Part shown: positions 45,997-54,226 of the stretch, piece by piece | Position numbering within the stretch: position 1 is the first letter of the stretch | How the letters are laid out: each line of letters begins with the position of its first letter | Assembly (NCBI RefSeq): GCF_042684505.1 | Contig: NZ_JBHULT010000013.1 | Coordinates: 1 to 64,000 of the forward strand | Direction: 5' to 3' | Length of the DNA stretch: 64,000 nucleotides | Source of the DNA: Salinimicrobium flavum | Lineage (GTDB): Bacteria; Bacteroidota; Bacteroidia; Flavobacteriales; Flavobacteriaceae | Made by a program: the position numbers and the translations under genes | The notes under the pieces: generated by a model | The model's input: the letters and a program-made list of their open reading frames with translations, nothing else | Databases searched by the model: none | What the model was told of the DNA's origin: nothing

Positions 45997-46028
45997 TTGC
46001 ATAATACCATCTTTAAGATATATATTTG
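45997..46028 (+). promoter_or_regulatory. Promoter for the DUF4440/SnoaL-like gene
   Basis: TTG (45997-45999), 21 bases, TATATTTG (46021-46028): a full match to the Bacteroidota -33/-7 pattern. It supports the ATG at 46059 over the upstream TTG, which lies inside the -7 element. Confidence 0.65.
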
Positions 46029-46058
46029 CATAAGACAATCAATCAAAAAATCAATCAC

Positions 46059-46862
46059 ATGCATCAACAACGATTTACACGGGAACCTGAAAGGCTTTTT
46101 AAAAAGATCATTTTACTGGTAGCAATAATATTTGTCTCATCTCCTGCTGCACAGGCTCAGGATACCGGGCTTCAGAAACTTATCACTAAAAAAGATGCGT
46201 CTTTCTGGAAAGCTTACAACACCTGTGACATAGCCGGAATGGAGAAGCATCTTTCCGAAGATCTGGAATTCTACCATGATAAGGGCGGGATCACCTATGG
46301 AAGAAAAGACCTTAGCGACGACCTGAGACAGGGATTGTGCAAAACCGGCAGGAACTATTTACGTAGAGAAGCTGTTCCCGGAAGTGTTTCGATCTATCCC
46401 CTTAAAGATAAAGACTCTGTTTATGGAGCAATAATAACAGGGGAACATCTCTTTTATATTATAGAAGAGGATTCAGAGAAACTGGATGGACAGGCGAAAT
46501 TCAGTCATTTATGGCTAAAGGAGCCTGGAGACTGGAAAATGCACAGGGTTTATAGTTTTGATCACGGCCCCGCCACCTTCGGGATTTCCAAACAGGTAGT
46601 AGAATTACCTAAGGAAAAATTGCTGGAATTGACCGGCCAATATCTCACCGACTCCAAGGATCCCATAACAGTTCTATTCGACGGGGGCAATCTTGAACTC
46701 CGGGCCTTGGGAAAAACTTTTATTCTTTACCCTGAAGATGAACACACTTTCTTCACGAAAGACCGTGATCTTAGCTTCAGCTTCAACAATGAAGATCCCC
46801 GAACACTGACCATATATGAGTCTGATAACAAAGTTGAAGAAGCAACTTTTCATCAAAAATGA
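46059..46862 (+). CDS. Secreted NTF2-like (DUF4440/SnoaL) protein with extra C-terminal domain
   Basis: About 267 residues from ATG 46059. A signal peptide (KIILLVAIIFVSSPAAQAQ) is followed by an NTF2-like domain (about 35-165; KKDASFWKAYNTCDIAGMEKHLSEDLEFYHD) and a beta-rich C-terminal part (about 180-267) resembling the lipocalin-like tails seen behind serine hydrolases in Bacteroidota (LTGQYL, then FYDGGNL-type strands). Catalytic function not evident; possibly a binding protein. The stop is one base from the DUF4870 ATG region. Confidence 0.7.
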   Translation: MHQQRFTREPERLFKKIILLVAIIFVSSPAAQAQDTGLQKLITKKDASFWKAYNTCDIAGMEKHLSEDLEFYHDKGGITYGRKDLSDDLRQGLCKTGRNYLRREAVPGSVSIYPLKDKDSVYGAIITGEHLFYIIEEDSEKLDGQAKFSHLWLKEPGDWKMHRVYSFDHGPATFGISKQVVELPKEKLLELTGQYLTDSKDPITVLFDGGNLELRALGKTFILYPEDEHTFFTKDRDLSFSFNNEDPRTLTIYESDNKVEEATFHQK

Positions 46863-46863
46863 T

Positions 46864-47412
46864 ATGAACCCATTAAGGAATTCTCAAATGACCTCAGAAA
46901 TAAAAAATCCAGACAAAACAGTAGCAGCTCTCATTCACCTGTCTACTTTCTCCCAGTTCTTTTTTCCATTCGGGAACTTCATTCTTCCCCTTATTCTTTG
47001 GATGGCTAAAAAGAATGATCCTTTCGTGGATGAGCATGGAAAACAGGCGCTCAACTTTCAGATCAGCCTTTACCTTTATATGGTATTCCTCTTTACAGTA
47101 GGTGTGGCCGGGGTAGTTCTTATTGGACTGAACCTCGACTTTGATAAGCCATTCTATTTTGGGGAGCATTTTAACCTAACCGGGGATCCTTCCGAGGCCA
47201 TCCCGATCATAATTTTTGCTGTGATCATCCTTCTTTTAGGGCTTTCCCTTTTCATCCTGAATCTATACGGGGTGATCTCGGCCACCATCAAAGCTTCAGA
47301 AGGAAAATATTATCAGTATCCATTAACTATTAATTTCATCACTCCGGATCCTTCCGGAATCAATCAATCAAAAAATGAACAGTTTAACAACACACAAAAC
47401 CCAACGCCATGA
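46864..47412 (+). CDS. DUF4870 membrane protein
   Basis: About 182 residues from ATG 46864. Three to four transmembrane helices (about 35-55, 70-95, 125-150). The sequence ALIHLSTFSQFFFPFGNFILPLILW and VDEHGKQALNFQIS is the DUF4870 (Tic20-like) signature. Function unknown. Its stop overlaps the PadR start by four bases, so it belongs to the PadR-PspC operon. Confidence 0.85.
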   Translation: MNPLRNSQMTSEIKNPDKTVAALIHLSTFSQFFFPFGNFILPLILWMAKKNDPFVDEHGKQALNFQISLYLYMVFLFTVGVAGVVLIGLNLDFDKPFYFGEHFNLTGDPSEAIPIIIFAVIILLLGLSLFILNLYGVISATIKASEGKYYQYPLTINFITPDPSGINQSKNEQFNNTQNPTP

Positions 47413-47753
47413 AGATTGAAAATACAAAGGCTCAAATGCGCAAAGGTGTCCTGGAATACTGTATCCTATCAGTATTAAAGGATAACGATGCCTACGTGGC
47501 CGAAATCCTTGAAACCCTCAAGAGCGCAAAGTTGCTGGTAGTGGAGGGAACCATTTATCCTTTGCTCACCCGGTTAAAAAATGCAGGTTTACTCAATTAC
47601 CGCTGGGAGGAATCTACCAGCGGACCACCACGAAAATATTATGGCCTTACAGAAACGGGCAAAATTTTTCTAAAAGAGCTTACCCATACTTGGGAAGAAC
47701 TGCAAACAGCAGTAACCATAGTAACCACCCAAAATTCCAGGAATCATGAATAA
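47409..47753 (+). CDS. PadR-family transcriptional regulator
   Basis: 114 residues, one winged helix typical of PadR: RKGVLEYCILSVLKDNDAYVAEILETL, GTIYPLLTRLKNAGLL and TSGPPRKYYGLTETG. It lacks a long C-terminal domain, so it is of the PadR-s2 class. Probably represses its own operon with the membrane proteins on either side. Overlaps both neighbours (four and eight bases). Confidence 0.93.
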   Translation: MKIENTKAQMRKGVLEYCILSVLKDNDAYVAEILETLKSAKLLVVEGTIYPLLTRLKNAGLLNYRWEESTSGPPRKYYGLTETGKIFLKELTHTWEELQTAVTIVTTQNSRNHE

Positions 47754-49509
47754 AACAGTAAATATAAACCTTGCAGGCATATTCTTTCATATTGATGAAG
47801 ATGCTTTTGCCAAGTTACAACACTACCTCGAAGCCATTAAACGCTCCTTGACCAACACTCATGGCAAGGATGAGATCATCAATGACATTGAAGCACGAAT
47901 TGCTGAACTATTCGGGGAAAAGATCAAGACAGAACGCCAGGTGATAGGAATGCGTGAAGTAGAAGAGGTGATAGCTGTTATGGGGCAACCGGAAGATTAT
48001 ATGCTTGATGAAGAACTCTATGAAGAAGAAACTTCGTATACCAGAACCAAAGGAAAAAAACTGTTCAGGGATACAGAGAACTCCTACGTAGGAGGTGTGT
48101 CTTCGGGGCTTGCGCATTATACGGGCATAGATGCCTTATGGATACGTCTCGCCTGGATCTTGTTAACCATCTTTTCTACAGGTGCATTCATCCTGATTTA
48201 TGTTGCACTTTGGATCTTTGTTCCCGAAGCCAAAACGACTGCAGACAAACTGGCAATGCGTGGGGAACCGGTCACCATTAGTAACATTGAACGAAAAATA
48301 AGAGAGGGGTTCGACGATGTTTCGGGAAAGGTAAAAGACATCAACTATGAAAAATACGGATACAAGGCCAAAGCCGGTGCCAGTTCTGCTGCTACCGCCA
48401 TTGGGGATGTCATCACCTTCCTGTTGAACCTGTTCGTTAAGTTTATTGGGGTACTCTTACTTTTGATCGCAGGAACAACTTTGATCGCCTTGTTCATTGG
48501 ATTGTTTTCTATAGGCACCTTCGGAATTATTGAAGCCCCCTGGACAGATCATCTCGAAATGGTGGGCCCCGATGCCAACAGTATATGGATCATTTCCCTA
48601 CTAACGTTCTTTGCAGTAGGAATACCTTTCTTCTTCCTGTTCATTTTAGGTCTTAAGATCCTGGTGACCGGATTAAAGTCAATTGGCCGTACAGCCAAGC
48701 TGGTTTTACTGGGGGTATGGATCATCTCTGTTCTTGGCCTGATTTTCTTCGGAATACAGCAGGCTACTGAAAGAGCGGTTGACGGGGAAGTGATCATCAC
48801 CGAAACACTTCAGGTACGACCTAATGATACTTTATATATTTCCATGAAAGGAAACCCGTTGCTCGACAGCTCTCCATACCGGCAGGGAAGTTATCATGTT
48901 TCCTATGATGAGAATAATCAGAAGGTGCTCTGGTCAGAAGATATTCGTTTGGTGGTCAAATCAACCAGCGATTCAATAGGAAGAATGGAGATCCTGAAAA
49001 AAGCAGAAGGAAAGAATTTTGAGGAGGCAAGAGGCCGGGCAGAGCAAATAAATTATACTACCGGTTTTTCAGGCAACAAACTGGAACTTGGAGGTCAATT
49101 GACCACAGACCCACAAAATAAGTATCGTGACCAGGAGGTGCAGGTAACACTTTTCCTTCCTGAAGGTTCTGTTCTTTACGCAGCAGATAACACCTATTCC
49201 TTCCACCGTAATTCTGATTGGTATAATGACATTCTTCACAACGGAGATGAAGAAAAATACCTTTTGATCACACGAAACGGAACAGAATGCCTGGATTGCC
49301 CCGAAGAGGATGAATCAGACCCCTGGGGCGATTCAGAAGGAGATGAAGCAGACCCATGGGGTGATTCTGAGGAAGAGGATTGGGATACTGAACCTACCCC
49401 GGAAGTAGAAGAAGATTCAATAGAGTTCAATGAAGAGGAAATGAACATCAATAAAAAAGGTGTGGAGGTAAAAAAGGAAGTTCTTAAGATAAGATCAAGA
49501 CACGCTTAA
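47746..49509 (+). CDS. PspC-domain multi-pass membrane protein
   Basis: 587 residues. An N-terminal cytoplasmic part of about 100 residues (VNINLAGIFFHIDEDAFAKL) is followed by the PspC domain (about 104-162; YVGGVSSGLAHYTGIDALWIRLAWILL), further helices (about 220-260, 283-310, 322-345) and a beta-rich domain (about 355-490). A very acidic tail has repeats of DPWGDSE (near 520-545). PspC-type proteins respond to envelope stress. Operon with PadR suggests a PadR-controlled membrane sensor. Confidence 0.88.
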   Translation: MNKTVNINLAGIFFHIDEDAFAKLQHYLEAIKRSLTNTHGKDEIINDIEARIAELFGEKIKTERQVIGMREVEEVIAVMGQPEDYMLDEELYEEETSYTRTKGKKLFRDTENSYVGGVSSGLAHYTGIDALWIRLAWILLTIFSTGAFILIYVALWIFVPEAKTTADKLAMRGEPVTISNIERKIREGFDDVSGKVKDINYEKYGYKAKAGASSAATAIGDVITFLLNLFVKFIGVLLLLIAGTTLIALFIGLFSIGTFGIIEAPWTDHLEMVGPDANSIWIISLLTFFAVGIPFFFLFILGLKILVTGLKSIGRTAKLVLLGVWIISVLGLIFFGIQQATERAVDGEVIITETLQVRPNDTLYISMKGNPLLDSSPYRQGSYHVSYDENNQKVLWSEDIRLVVKSTSDSIGRMEILKKAEGKNFEEARGRAEQINYTTGFSGNKLELGGQLTTDPQNKYRDQEVQVTLFLPEGSVLYAADNTYSFHRNSDWYNDILHNGDEEKYLLITRNGTECLDCPEEDESDPWGDSEGDEADPWGDSEEEDWDTEPTPEVEEDSIEFNEEEMNINKKGVEVKKEVLKIRSRHA

Positions 49510-49527
49510 ATTTAAACTGCAGAAATC

Positions 49528-49680
49528 ATGAGCATATTATATGAAATATTACTCGCGACTGTGTTCTCTGCACTTCTTTCGCCCCAACCGGAAGTTAAGG
49601 AACAAACACCTGAAAAAGTAAAGACTGAACAGGTTTCAGAAACTTTGAAGGGGGATTGTGAAAATAAGGAGCACGTTTAA
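49528..49680 (+). CDS. 50-residue tail gene of the PadR-PspC operon
   Basis: ATG 49528, TAA 49680, 18 bases after the PspC stop. The N-terminal 20 residues are hydrophobic (MSILYEILLATVFSALLSPQ), the rest is charged (KEQTPEKVKTEQVSE) and ends DCENKEHV. A single-pass membrane peptide or a weak signal peptide followed by a short tail; no known family. Good coding character and tight linkage support it as real. Confidence 0.55.
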   Translation: MSILYEILLATVFSALLSPQPEVKEQTPEKVKTEQVSETLKGDCENKEHV

Positions 49681-49702
49681 GTTTAAAACGGTCCCAAAAA
49701 GA

Positions 49703-49732
49703 ACTGCCCGGAAAAATGATTTTCCGGGCAGT
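49703..49732. terminator. Bidirectional terminator between the PspC operon and trxB
   Basis: Perfect stem ACTGCCCGGAAAA / TTTTCCGGGCAGT with a four-base loop. Plus side continues ATTATTT, minus side TCTTTTTGGG. Confidence 0.85.
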
Positions 49733-49753
49733 ATTATTTAAAGCTGTCTCTAT

Positions 49754-50725
49754 TTATTTTGTAGTCACTTCTTCACTTCTTTCAATAGTCGTGAAGTAAC
49801 GTTCTGCATCAAGGGCAGCCATACATCCTGTACCGGCTGCTGTGATAGCCTGGCGGTATTCCTTGTCCTGAACATCACCAGAAGCAAAAACTCCCGGGAT
49901 ATTGGTCTTTGTAGATTTTCCCTGAGTGATCAAATAACCGGTAGAGTCCATATCAAGCTGTCCTTTAAAGATCTCGGTATTTGGTTTATGTCCAATAGCG
50001 ATGAACAATCCCGTAATAGCGATCTCTTCTTTTTCCCCGGTCTGGTTGTTAACCATTCTAAGACCTTCAACAACCTGATCACCCAATACCTCATCAACCT
50101 CAGTATTGAATCGCAGTTCTATATTCCCGGTGTTCAGCACACGGTGCTGCATTGCTTTAGAAGCTTTCATTTCATCTTTCCTCACCAGCATGGTCACCTT
50201 GTTACAAATGTTTGCAAGATAGGTAGCCTCTTCAGCGGCGGTATCTCCCCCTCCAACAATGGCTACATCCTGTCCTTTATAAAAGAAGCCGTCACAAACT
50301 GCACAGGCAGAAACCCCACCTCCTCTTAGCCGCTGTTCACTGGGTAAACCAAGATACTTGGCAGTCGCTCCTGTCGAGATGATCACTGTTTCAGCTTCTA
50401 TCCATGTCGCATTATCAATACAGGCTTTATGGATCCCTCCTACTTCTTTACTCAATTCCACTTCAGTCACCATTCCCATTCTCACCTGGGTACCAAACCT
50501 TTCAGCCTGCTTCTGCAAGTCTATCATTAAAGCCGGTCCATCTATTCCATCGGGATAACCCGGGAAGTTATCTACTTCCGTAGTAGTTGTAAGTTGTCCC
50601 CCGGGCTCAAGACCGGTGTACATCACAGGATGCATATCTGCACGGGCAGCATAAATGGCTGCCGTATAACCAGCGGGACCAGACCCTATAATAAGACATT
50701 TTACTCTTTCTGTATTTTCGCTCAT
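49754..50725 (-). CDS. trxB: Thioredoxin-disulfide reductase
   Basis: About 323 residues from ATG 50725 (MSENTERVKCLIIGSGPAG); eleven codons upstream are open. FAD-binding GSGPAGYTAA, redox-active CAVC (CAVCDGFFY), NADPH-binding GGGDTAAEE and the ASGDVQD motif are all present. It passes electrons from NADPH to thioredoxin. Single gene, convergent with the PspC operon. Confidence 0.96.
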   Translation of the reverse strand: MSENTERVKCLIIGSGPAGYTAAIYAARADMHPVMYTGLEPGGQLTTTTEVDNFPGYPDGIDGPALMIDLQKQAERFGTQVRMGMVTEVELSKEVGGIHKACIDNATWIEAETVIISTGATAKYLGLPSEQRLRGGGVSACAVCDGFFYKGQDVAIVGGGDTAAEEATYLANICNKVTMLVRKDEMKASKAMQHRVLNTGNIELRFNTEVDEVLGDQVVEGLRMVNNQTGEKEEIAITGLFIAIGHKPNTEIFKGQLDMDSTGYLITQGKSTKTNIPGVFASGDVQDKEYRQAITAAGTGCMAALDAERYFTTIERSEEVTTK

Positions 50726-50879
50726 TGTAATAACTTTTATGTCTTGTAAAAGTAGCAACTTTCCATAAAAACTTACAGAAAACAGGATATAGATTTGTTA
50801 TATGTTTATAAACAACAAAAATCTTTCAAATCAGGAATAAAAGCACAAAAGTGTATTTCACCAAAACCCTATTTAATTC

Positions 50880-50887
50880 TACCTTTG
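50880..50887 (+). promoter_or_regulatory. -7 promoter element for the TRIC-type channel gene
   Basis: TACCTTTG matches TAnnTTTG; the ATG follows after exactly four bases. Confidence 0.5.
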
Positions 50888-50891
50888 TTGC

Positions 50892-51530
50892 ATGATCGAA
50901 CCTTCCCTATTTAATATTCTGGACCTGCTGGGAACGGTAGCTTTCGCGATCTCTGGAGCCCTTGCAGCCATGAACAGACGGCTCGACCTGTTCGGGATCT
51001 TCATTATTGCTTTTGTAACTTCTATTGGAGGAGGTACTCTAAGGGACATACTTCTGGGAAGAAACCCGGTAACCTGGATGGAAAATACTTTATACATCTA
51101 CCTTATAGGAGTAGTTACCTTTTTTGCGATCGTCTTCAGGTATAAACTGGATCACCTGAAAAAATCACTCTTCCTTTTCGATACTATCGGGCTGGGCGTG
51201 TTTACCATCACCGGTGTAGAGTTGGGCGTACAAAATAATCTGGATCCCATTATCTCCATCGCTATTGGAGCTATGACAGGAACCTTTGGAGGTGTGATAA
51301 GGGATATACTTTGTAACGAGATCCCGGTAATATTCAGAAAAGAGATCTACGCCACAGCCTCCATAATGGGAGGGCTTGCTTTCGTGATCCTTTATGAAAT
51401 GGGTGTAAACACAGATGTCATCTATATTGTAACCTCATTAATAGTGATCATCATAAGACTTATTGTGGTAAAATATCATATTTCCCTCCCCTCCTTCTAC
51501 CTTTCCTCTGGGGAAGACCACCAAGGTTAA
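50892..51530 (+). CDS. TRIC/UPF0126 family membrane channel
   Basis: 212 residues, seven hydrophobic helices in two pseudo-repeats: GGGTLRDILLGRNPV and GGVIRDILCNEIPV carry the GGGxxRD pattern diagnostic of the family (YadS-like, trimeric intracellular cation channels). Expected to conduct cations or small solutes across the inner membrane. It stands alone. Its -7 element is four bases before the ATG. Confidence 0.9.
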   Translation: MIEPSLFNILDLLGTVAFAISGALAAMNRRLDLFGIFIIAFVTSIGGGTLRDILLGRNPVTWMENTLYIYLIGVVTFFAIVFRYKLDHLKKSLFLFDTIGLGVFTITGVELGVQNNLDPIISIAIGAMTGTFGGVIRDILCNEIPVIFRKEIYATASIMGGLAFVILYEMGVNTDVIYIVTSLIVIIIRLIVVKYHISLPSFYLSSGEDHQG

Positions 51531-51664
51531 ATGCCTCATTTACATGATTAAAGTCATTGTTTCCTACCTCTTAAAGAGCAAAATTTGCTGTGTCAGAATT
51601 AGAATACAAAAAAGGCTTTTTTAAGTGCTTTCAGAAGATGAAAAATTTATTTGTTAAAGTTATG

Positions 51665-51694
51665 TGCCTGGTGTAACATTTTGAAAACCAGGCA
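51665..51694 (+). terminator. Weak hairpin in the spacer after the TRIC gene
   Basis: TGCCTGG / CCAGGCA around a 16-base loop, followed by GTCTTTATAG. Too T-poor for a confident terminator. Confidence 0.35.
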
Positions 51695-51760
51695 GTCTTT
51701 ATAGTAAACAAACCATCTTCCCCCGCATGGTAAAAAGTTCAACAATTTAAATTCTTGGTT

Positions 51761-52114
51761 ATGAAAACTTTTAAAATGCTTTTGCTCTTAGGTGCTTTTT
51801 CATTTAGCACTTTATCTTTCGCCAACCCATCTGATACCTTTTCAGATCTGAGCTCTATTTCTTCGGAAATTGAAAAAATACTTCAGGAATCCCATTACAA
51901 CCTGGACAAGGACCTTACCGTTACTATTTTCTTCTCAATCTCTGAAAATAATAAAATACAGTGTCTCTCTGTAGCCTCCGGAAATGAAGATGTAAATTAT
52001 TTCGTGCAAAAGGAACTTGAAAACAGGTTCATTATGGGGAAAGATCTGAAAGAAGGAGTTATCTATGAAGTCACTGTAGACTACTCTGAAGCCATGCTGA
52101 TCGAACATTTTTAA
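51761..52114 (+). CDS. Small secreted protein with TonB-C-like fold pattern
   Basis: 117 residues from ATG 51761; a TTG two codons upstream is open but unneeded. Signal peptide MKTFKMLLLLGAFSFSTLSFA. The mature part (LTVTIFFSISENNKIQCLSVASGN, FVQKELENRF, GVIYEVTVDY) has the strand-helix-strand order of TonB C-terminal-like domains, without a membrane anchor. Function unknown. The last four bases overlap the convergent YeeE gene. Confidence 0.65.
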   Translation: MKTFKMLLLLGAFSFSTLSFANPSDTFSDLSSISSEIEKILQESHYNLDKDLTVTIFFSISENNKIQCLSVASGNEDVNYFVQKELENRFIMGKDLKEGVIYEVTVDYSEAMLIEHF

Positions 52115-52524
52115 TGCGGAAGCTTCTTCCGGAGCAAACCGTACAGGAATGCCCCGAGCAATGCTCCGGCAAGTACAATCAGCATTGACACATATCCCGC
52201 GCCTATCAAAGTATAGATAGGCCCGGGACATGCCCCCGCCAAAGCCCATCCAAGTCCAAAGATGATCCCTCCTAAGAGGTAGTTTTTAAATCCTTTATCT
52301 TTGGGCTCTATATTTACCGGCTGGCCAGAGAATGACCTTATTTTCTTTCGCTTAATGATTTGCACACCACCCACTCCCACCAATAAAGCCGATCCCATTA
52401 TCCCGTACATGTGGAACGAGTCGAACCTGAACATTTCATAGATCCTGAACCACGAAGCTGCCTCAGATTTATACATCACGATCCCGAAAATTATTCCTAT
52501 CAAAAGATATCCTGTTGTTCTCAT
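52111..52524 (-). CDS. YeeE/YedE-type sulfur transporter half (DUF6691)
   Basis: 137 residues with four helices. Signature GGIIFGLGWALAGACPGPIYTLIGAG. This short protein and its larger partner two bases upstream together make one transporter of the YeeE/YedE group, which in characterised members imports thiosulfate or other small sulfur compounds. The Cys of GACPGP is the conserved sulfur-relay residue. Confidence 0.88.
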   Translation of the reverse strand: MRTTGYLLIGIIFGIVMYKSEAASWFRIYEMFRFDSFHMYGIMGSALLVGVGGVQIIKRKKIRSFSGQPVNIEPKDKGFKNYLLGGIIFGLGWALAGACPGPIYTLIGAGYVSMLIVLAGALLGAFLYGLLRKKLPH

Positions 52525-52526
52525 AC

Positions 52527-53084
52527 TTAAAAAATTAGGGGAAATAACAGATGGACCATTAAGAGGCCCCCAATAAAGAATCCTGTAACTGCTACAAGGG
52601 AAGGTAGTTGTAAATTACTCAGTCCGGAAATGGCATGGCCCGAGGTACAACCTGCAGCATACCTTGCTCCAAAACCTATAAGGAGTCCGCCTATCAGCAA
52701 GATGGAAATAGCAAAAGGGTCTGTAAGAGCTTCATTCCCGTAAAGGCGGTCGGGCAAATATGCTTCCCCGGCACTTGAAAATCCAAGTTCGTTAAGGTTT
52801 TCTATAGTTTCAGGGTTTATGTTGACTGAAGTATCATGAGACAAAACATGAGCCCCCGCAAAACCTCCTATTGCAGCGCCAATGATCACTATAAGATTCC
52901 AACGGTTGGCTTTCCAGTCAAACCTGAAATAATCCGATTGCCTGCCCGCTCCGCACATGGCGCACATGGTCTCCAGGTTGGAGGACATCCCGAATTTCTT
53001 CCCCATCAGGATGAGCAGGAACATGACAATTGCAATTAATGGCCCTGAAATATACCATGGCCAGGGATCAAAAATAGATTCCAT
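52527..53084 (-). CDS. YeeE/YedE-type sulfur transporter half
   Basis: 185 residues with about five helices. GARYAAGCTSGHAISGLSNLQLPSLV holds the conserved GCTSGH cysteine. CAMCGAG (about 40) is an additional CxxC-like pair in a cytoplasmic loop. The partner gene follows after two bases. These pairs usually stand next to persulfide dioxygenase and sulfurtransferase genes; here such genes lie about 5 kb away. Confidence 0.9.
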   Translation of the reverse strand: MESIFDPWPWYISGPLIAIVMFLLILMGKKFGMSSNLETMCAMCGAGRQSDYFRFDWKANRWNLIVIIGAAIGGFAGAHVLSHDTSVNINPETIENLNELGFSSAGEAYLPDRLYGNEALTDPFAISILLIGGLLIGFGARYAAGCTSGHAISGLSNLQLPSLVAVTGFFIGGLLMVHLLFPLIF

Positions 53085-53160
53085 TTCTTAGGTTTTGTAA
53101 AAATAAAAATCTGCATCCTTTTTTAGAAGAGCAGATATTCGATTGGCAAATTACGTGCCT

Positions 53161-54060
53161 TTATTGATCTAAATAATTTCTTAGATTTTTAATCACTTTT
53201 TCAGATAGCCTTTTTTCAGTTTCAGAAGACCAGCCTGCACTTTTATCCGAAATAAACACATTGAAAAATTTTTCAACTTCCACAGAGAGTTGTTTTTTAC
53301 CATCGGCGTCAAAAATGGCGAAATTCCCCGGTTCTTTGATCCAGTCTTTAAAAGCAGCCTCTTTAAAGGGTAGCCCCAGAGAAGTATTAATAAGAATTTT
53401 TCCTTTTCCTAATTTTGAAAATTCGGGTTTGTCCAGCAGGACCGTATTTTTGGGGAGGTGAAAAGAAATGATCTCTGTCTTTTCCAGCAGTTGGGGCAAA
53501 GGAAGGTATTTTACTCCTTTTTTCTCCCACTCCTCTTTTCGGGTACGGCTAAAGTAGTAGAGATCTGGCCCAAAAGGAAGCAGGCACTTAGCCAGTAGTT
53601 TTCCGGTAGTACCTAATCCAACAATTCCAATCTTCCTGCCTGTGAGTTCTTCCGGCATTTCCCGCCATTGATGTTTTCCCAATCCGTGAAGCAACCTGAT
53701 AACTTCAGAAATTATAAATTCAGCTACTCCGGGATCTCCGTAGTCCTTTATCCCGGTCACTTTTATACCCTTTCCGCGGGCGTAATTTACAGCTACATTA
53801 GCCGAAGAATCGTCATACAGGCTGCATGCCATTCCTATGTATTTCAACCCGGGACACTGTGAAATAATATTTTCGTCAAGCCTGGTGTGCCAGGAAACTA
53901 ATACGGCATCGGCACCTTCGATCCTTTTAAGGATCTCTTCTTCAGAATCAGGATAATCATCGTAAACTTCAATCTTTTGTTCACTTAATTGCTGAAGTCC
54001 CTCCAGTGCCCGGTCCTGGAGCTTGGTATGGTCAACAGAAACTATCTTTTTGAACTTCAT
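53161..54060 (-). CDS. D-2-hydroxyacid dehydrogenase-like protein lacking usual catalytic residues
   Basis: 299 residues. The Rossmann motif is GIVGLGTTGKLLAK and the substrate domain folds as in NAD-dependent hydroxyacid dehydrogenases. However the catalytic Arg segment, normally NTARG, reads INTSLG, and the His segment, normally TPHxAG, reads SDKSAGW, so both residues used in catalysis by the family are missing. It may be a binding or regulatory paralogue, or use other chemistry. Single gene. Confidence 0.82.
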   Translation of the reverse strand: MKFKKIVSVDHTKLQDRALEGLQQLSEQKIEVYDDYPDSEEEILKRIEGADAVLVSWHTRLDENIISQCPGLKYIGMACSLYDDSSANVAVNYARGKGIKVTGIKDYGDPGVAEFIISEVIRLLHGLGKHQWREMPEELTGRKIGIVGLGTTGKLLAKCLLPFGPDLYYFSRTRKEEWEKKGVKYLPLPQLLEKTEIISFHLPKNTVLLDKPEFSKLGKGKILINTSLGLPFKEAAFKDWIKEPGNFAIFDADGKKQLSVEVEKFFNVFISDKSAGWSSETEKRLSEKVIKNLRNYLDQ

Positions 54061-54226
54061 TATTAGACGTTAGTTTTCAGATCTGAGATGTTAGGCAGTA
54101 ATGAGGTGTGAGATTTACTGTTTATGGCATGATGTCCGGTTTTCCCTTACTTATGATTTTTAAGATGCTGAAAGACCAGTTTTTGTCCATATAAACCTGT
54201 AAACCGTGAACATTAATCCTTATACC

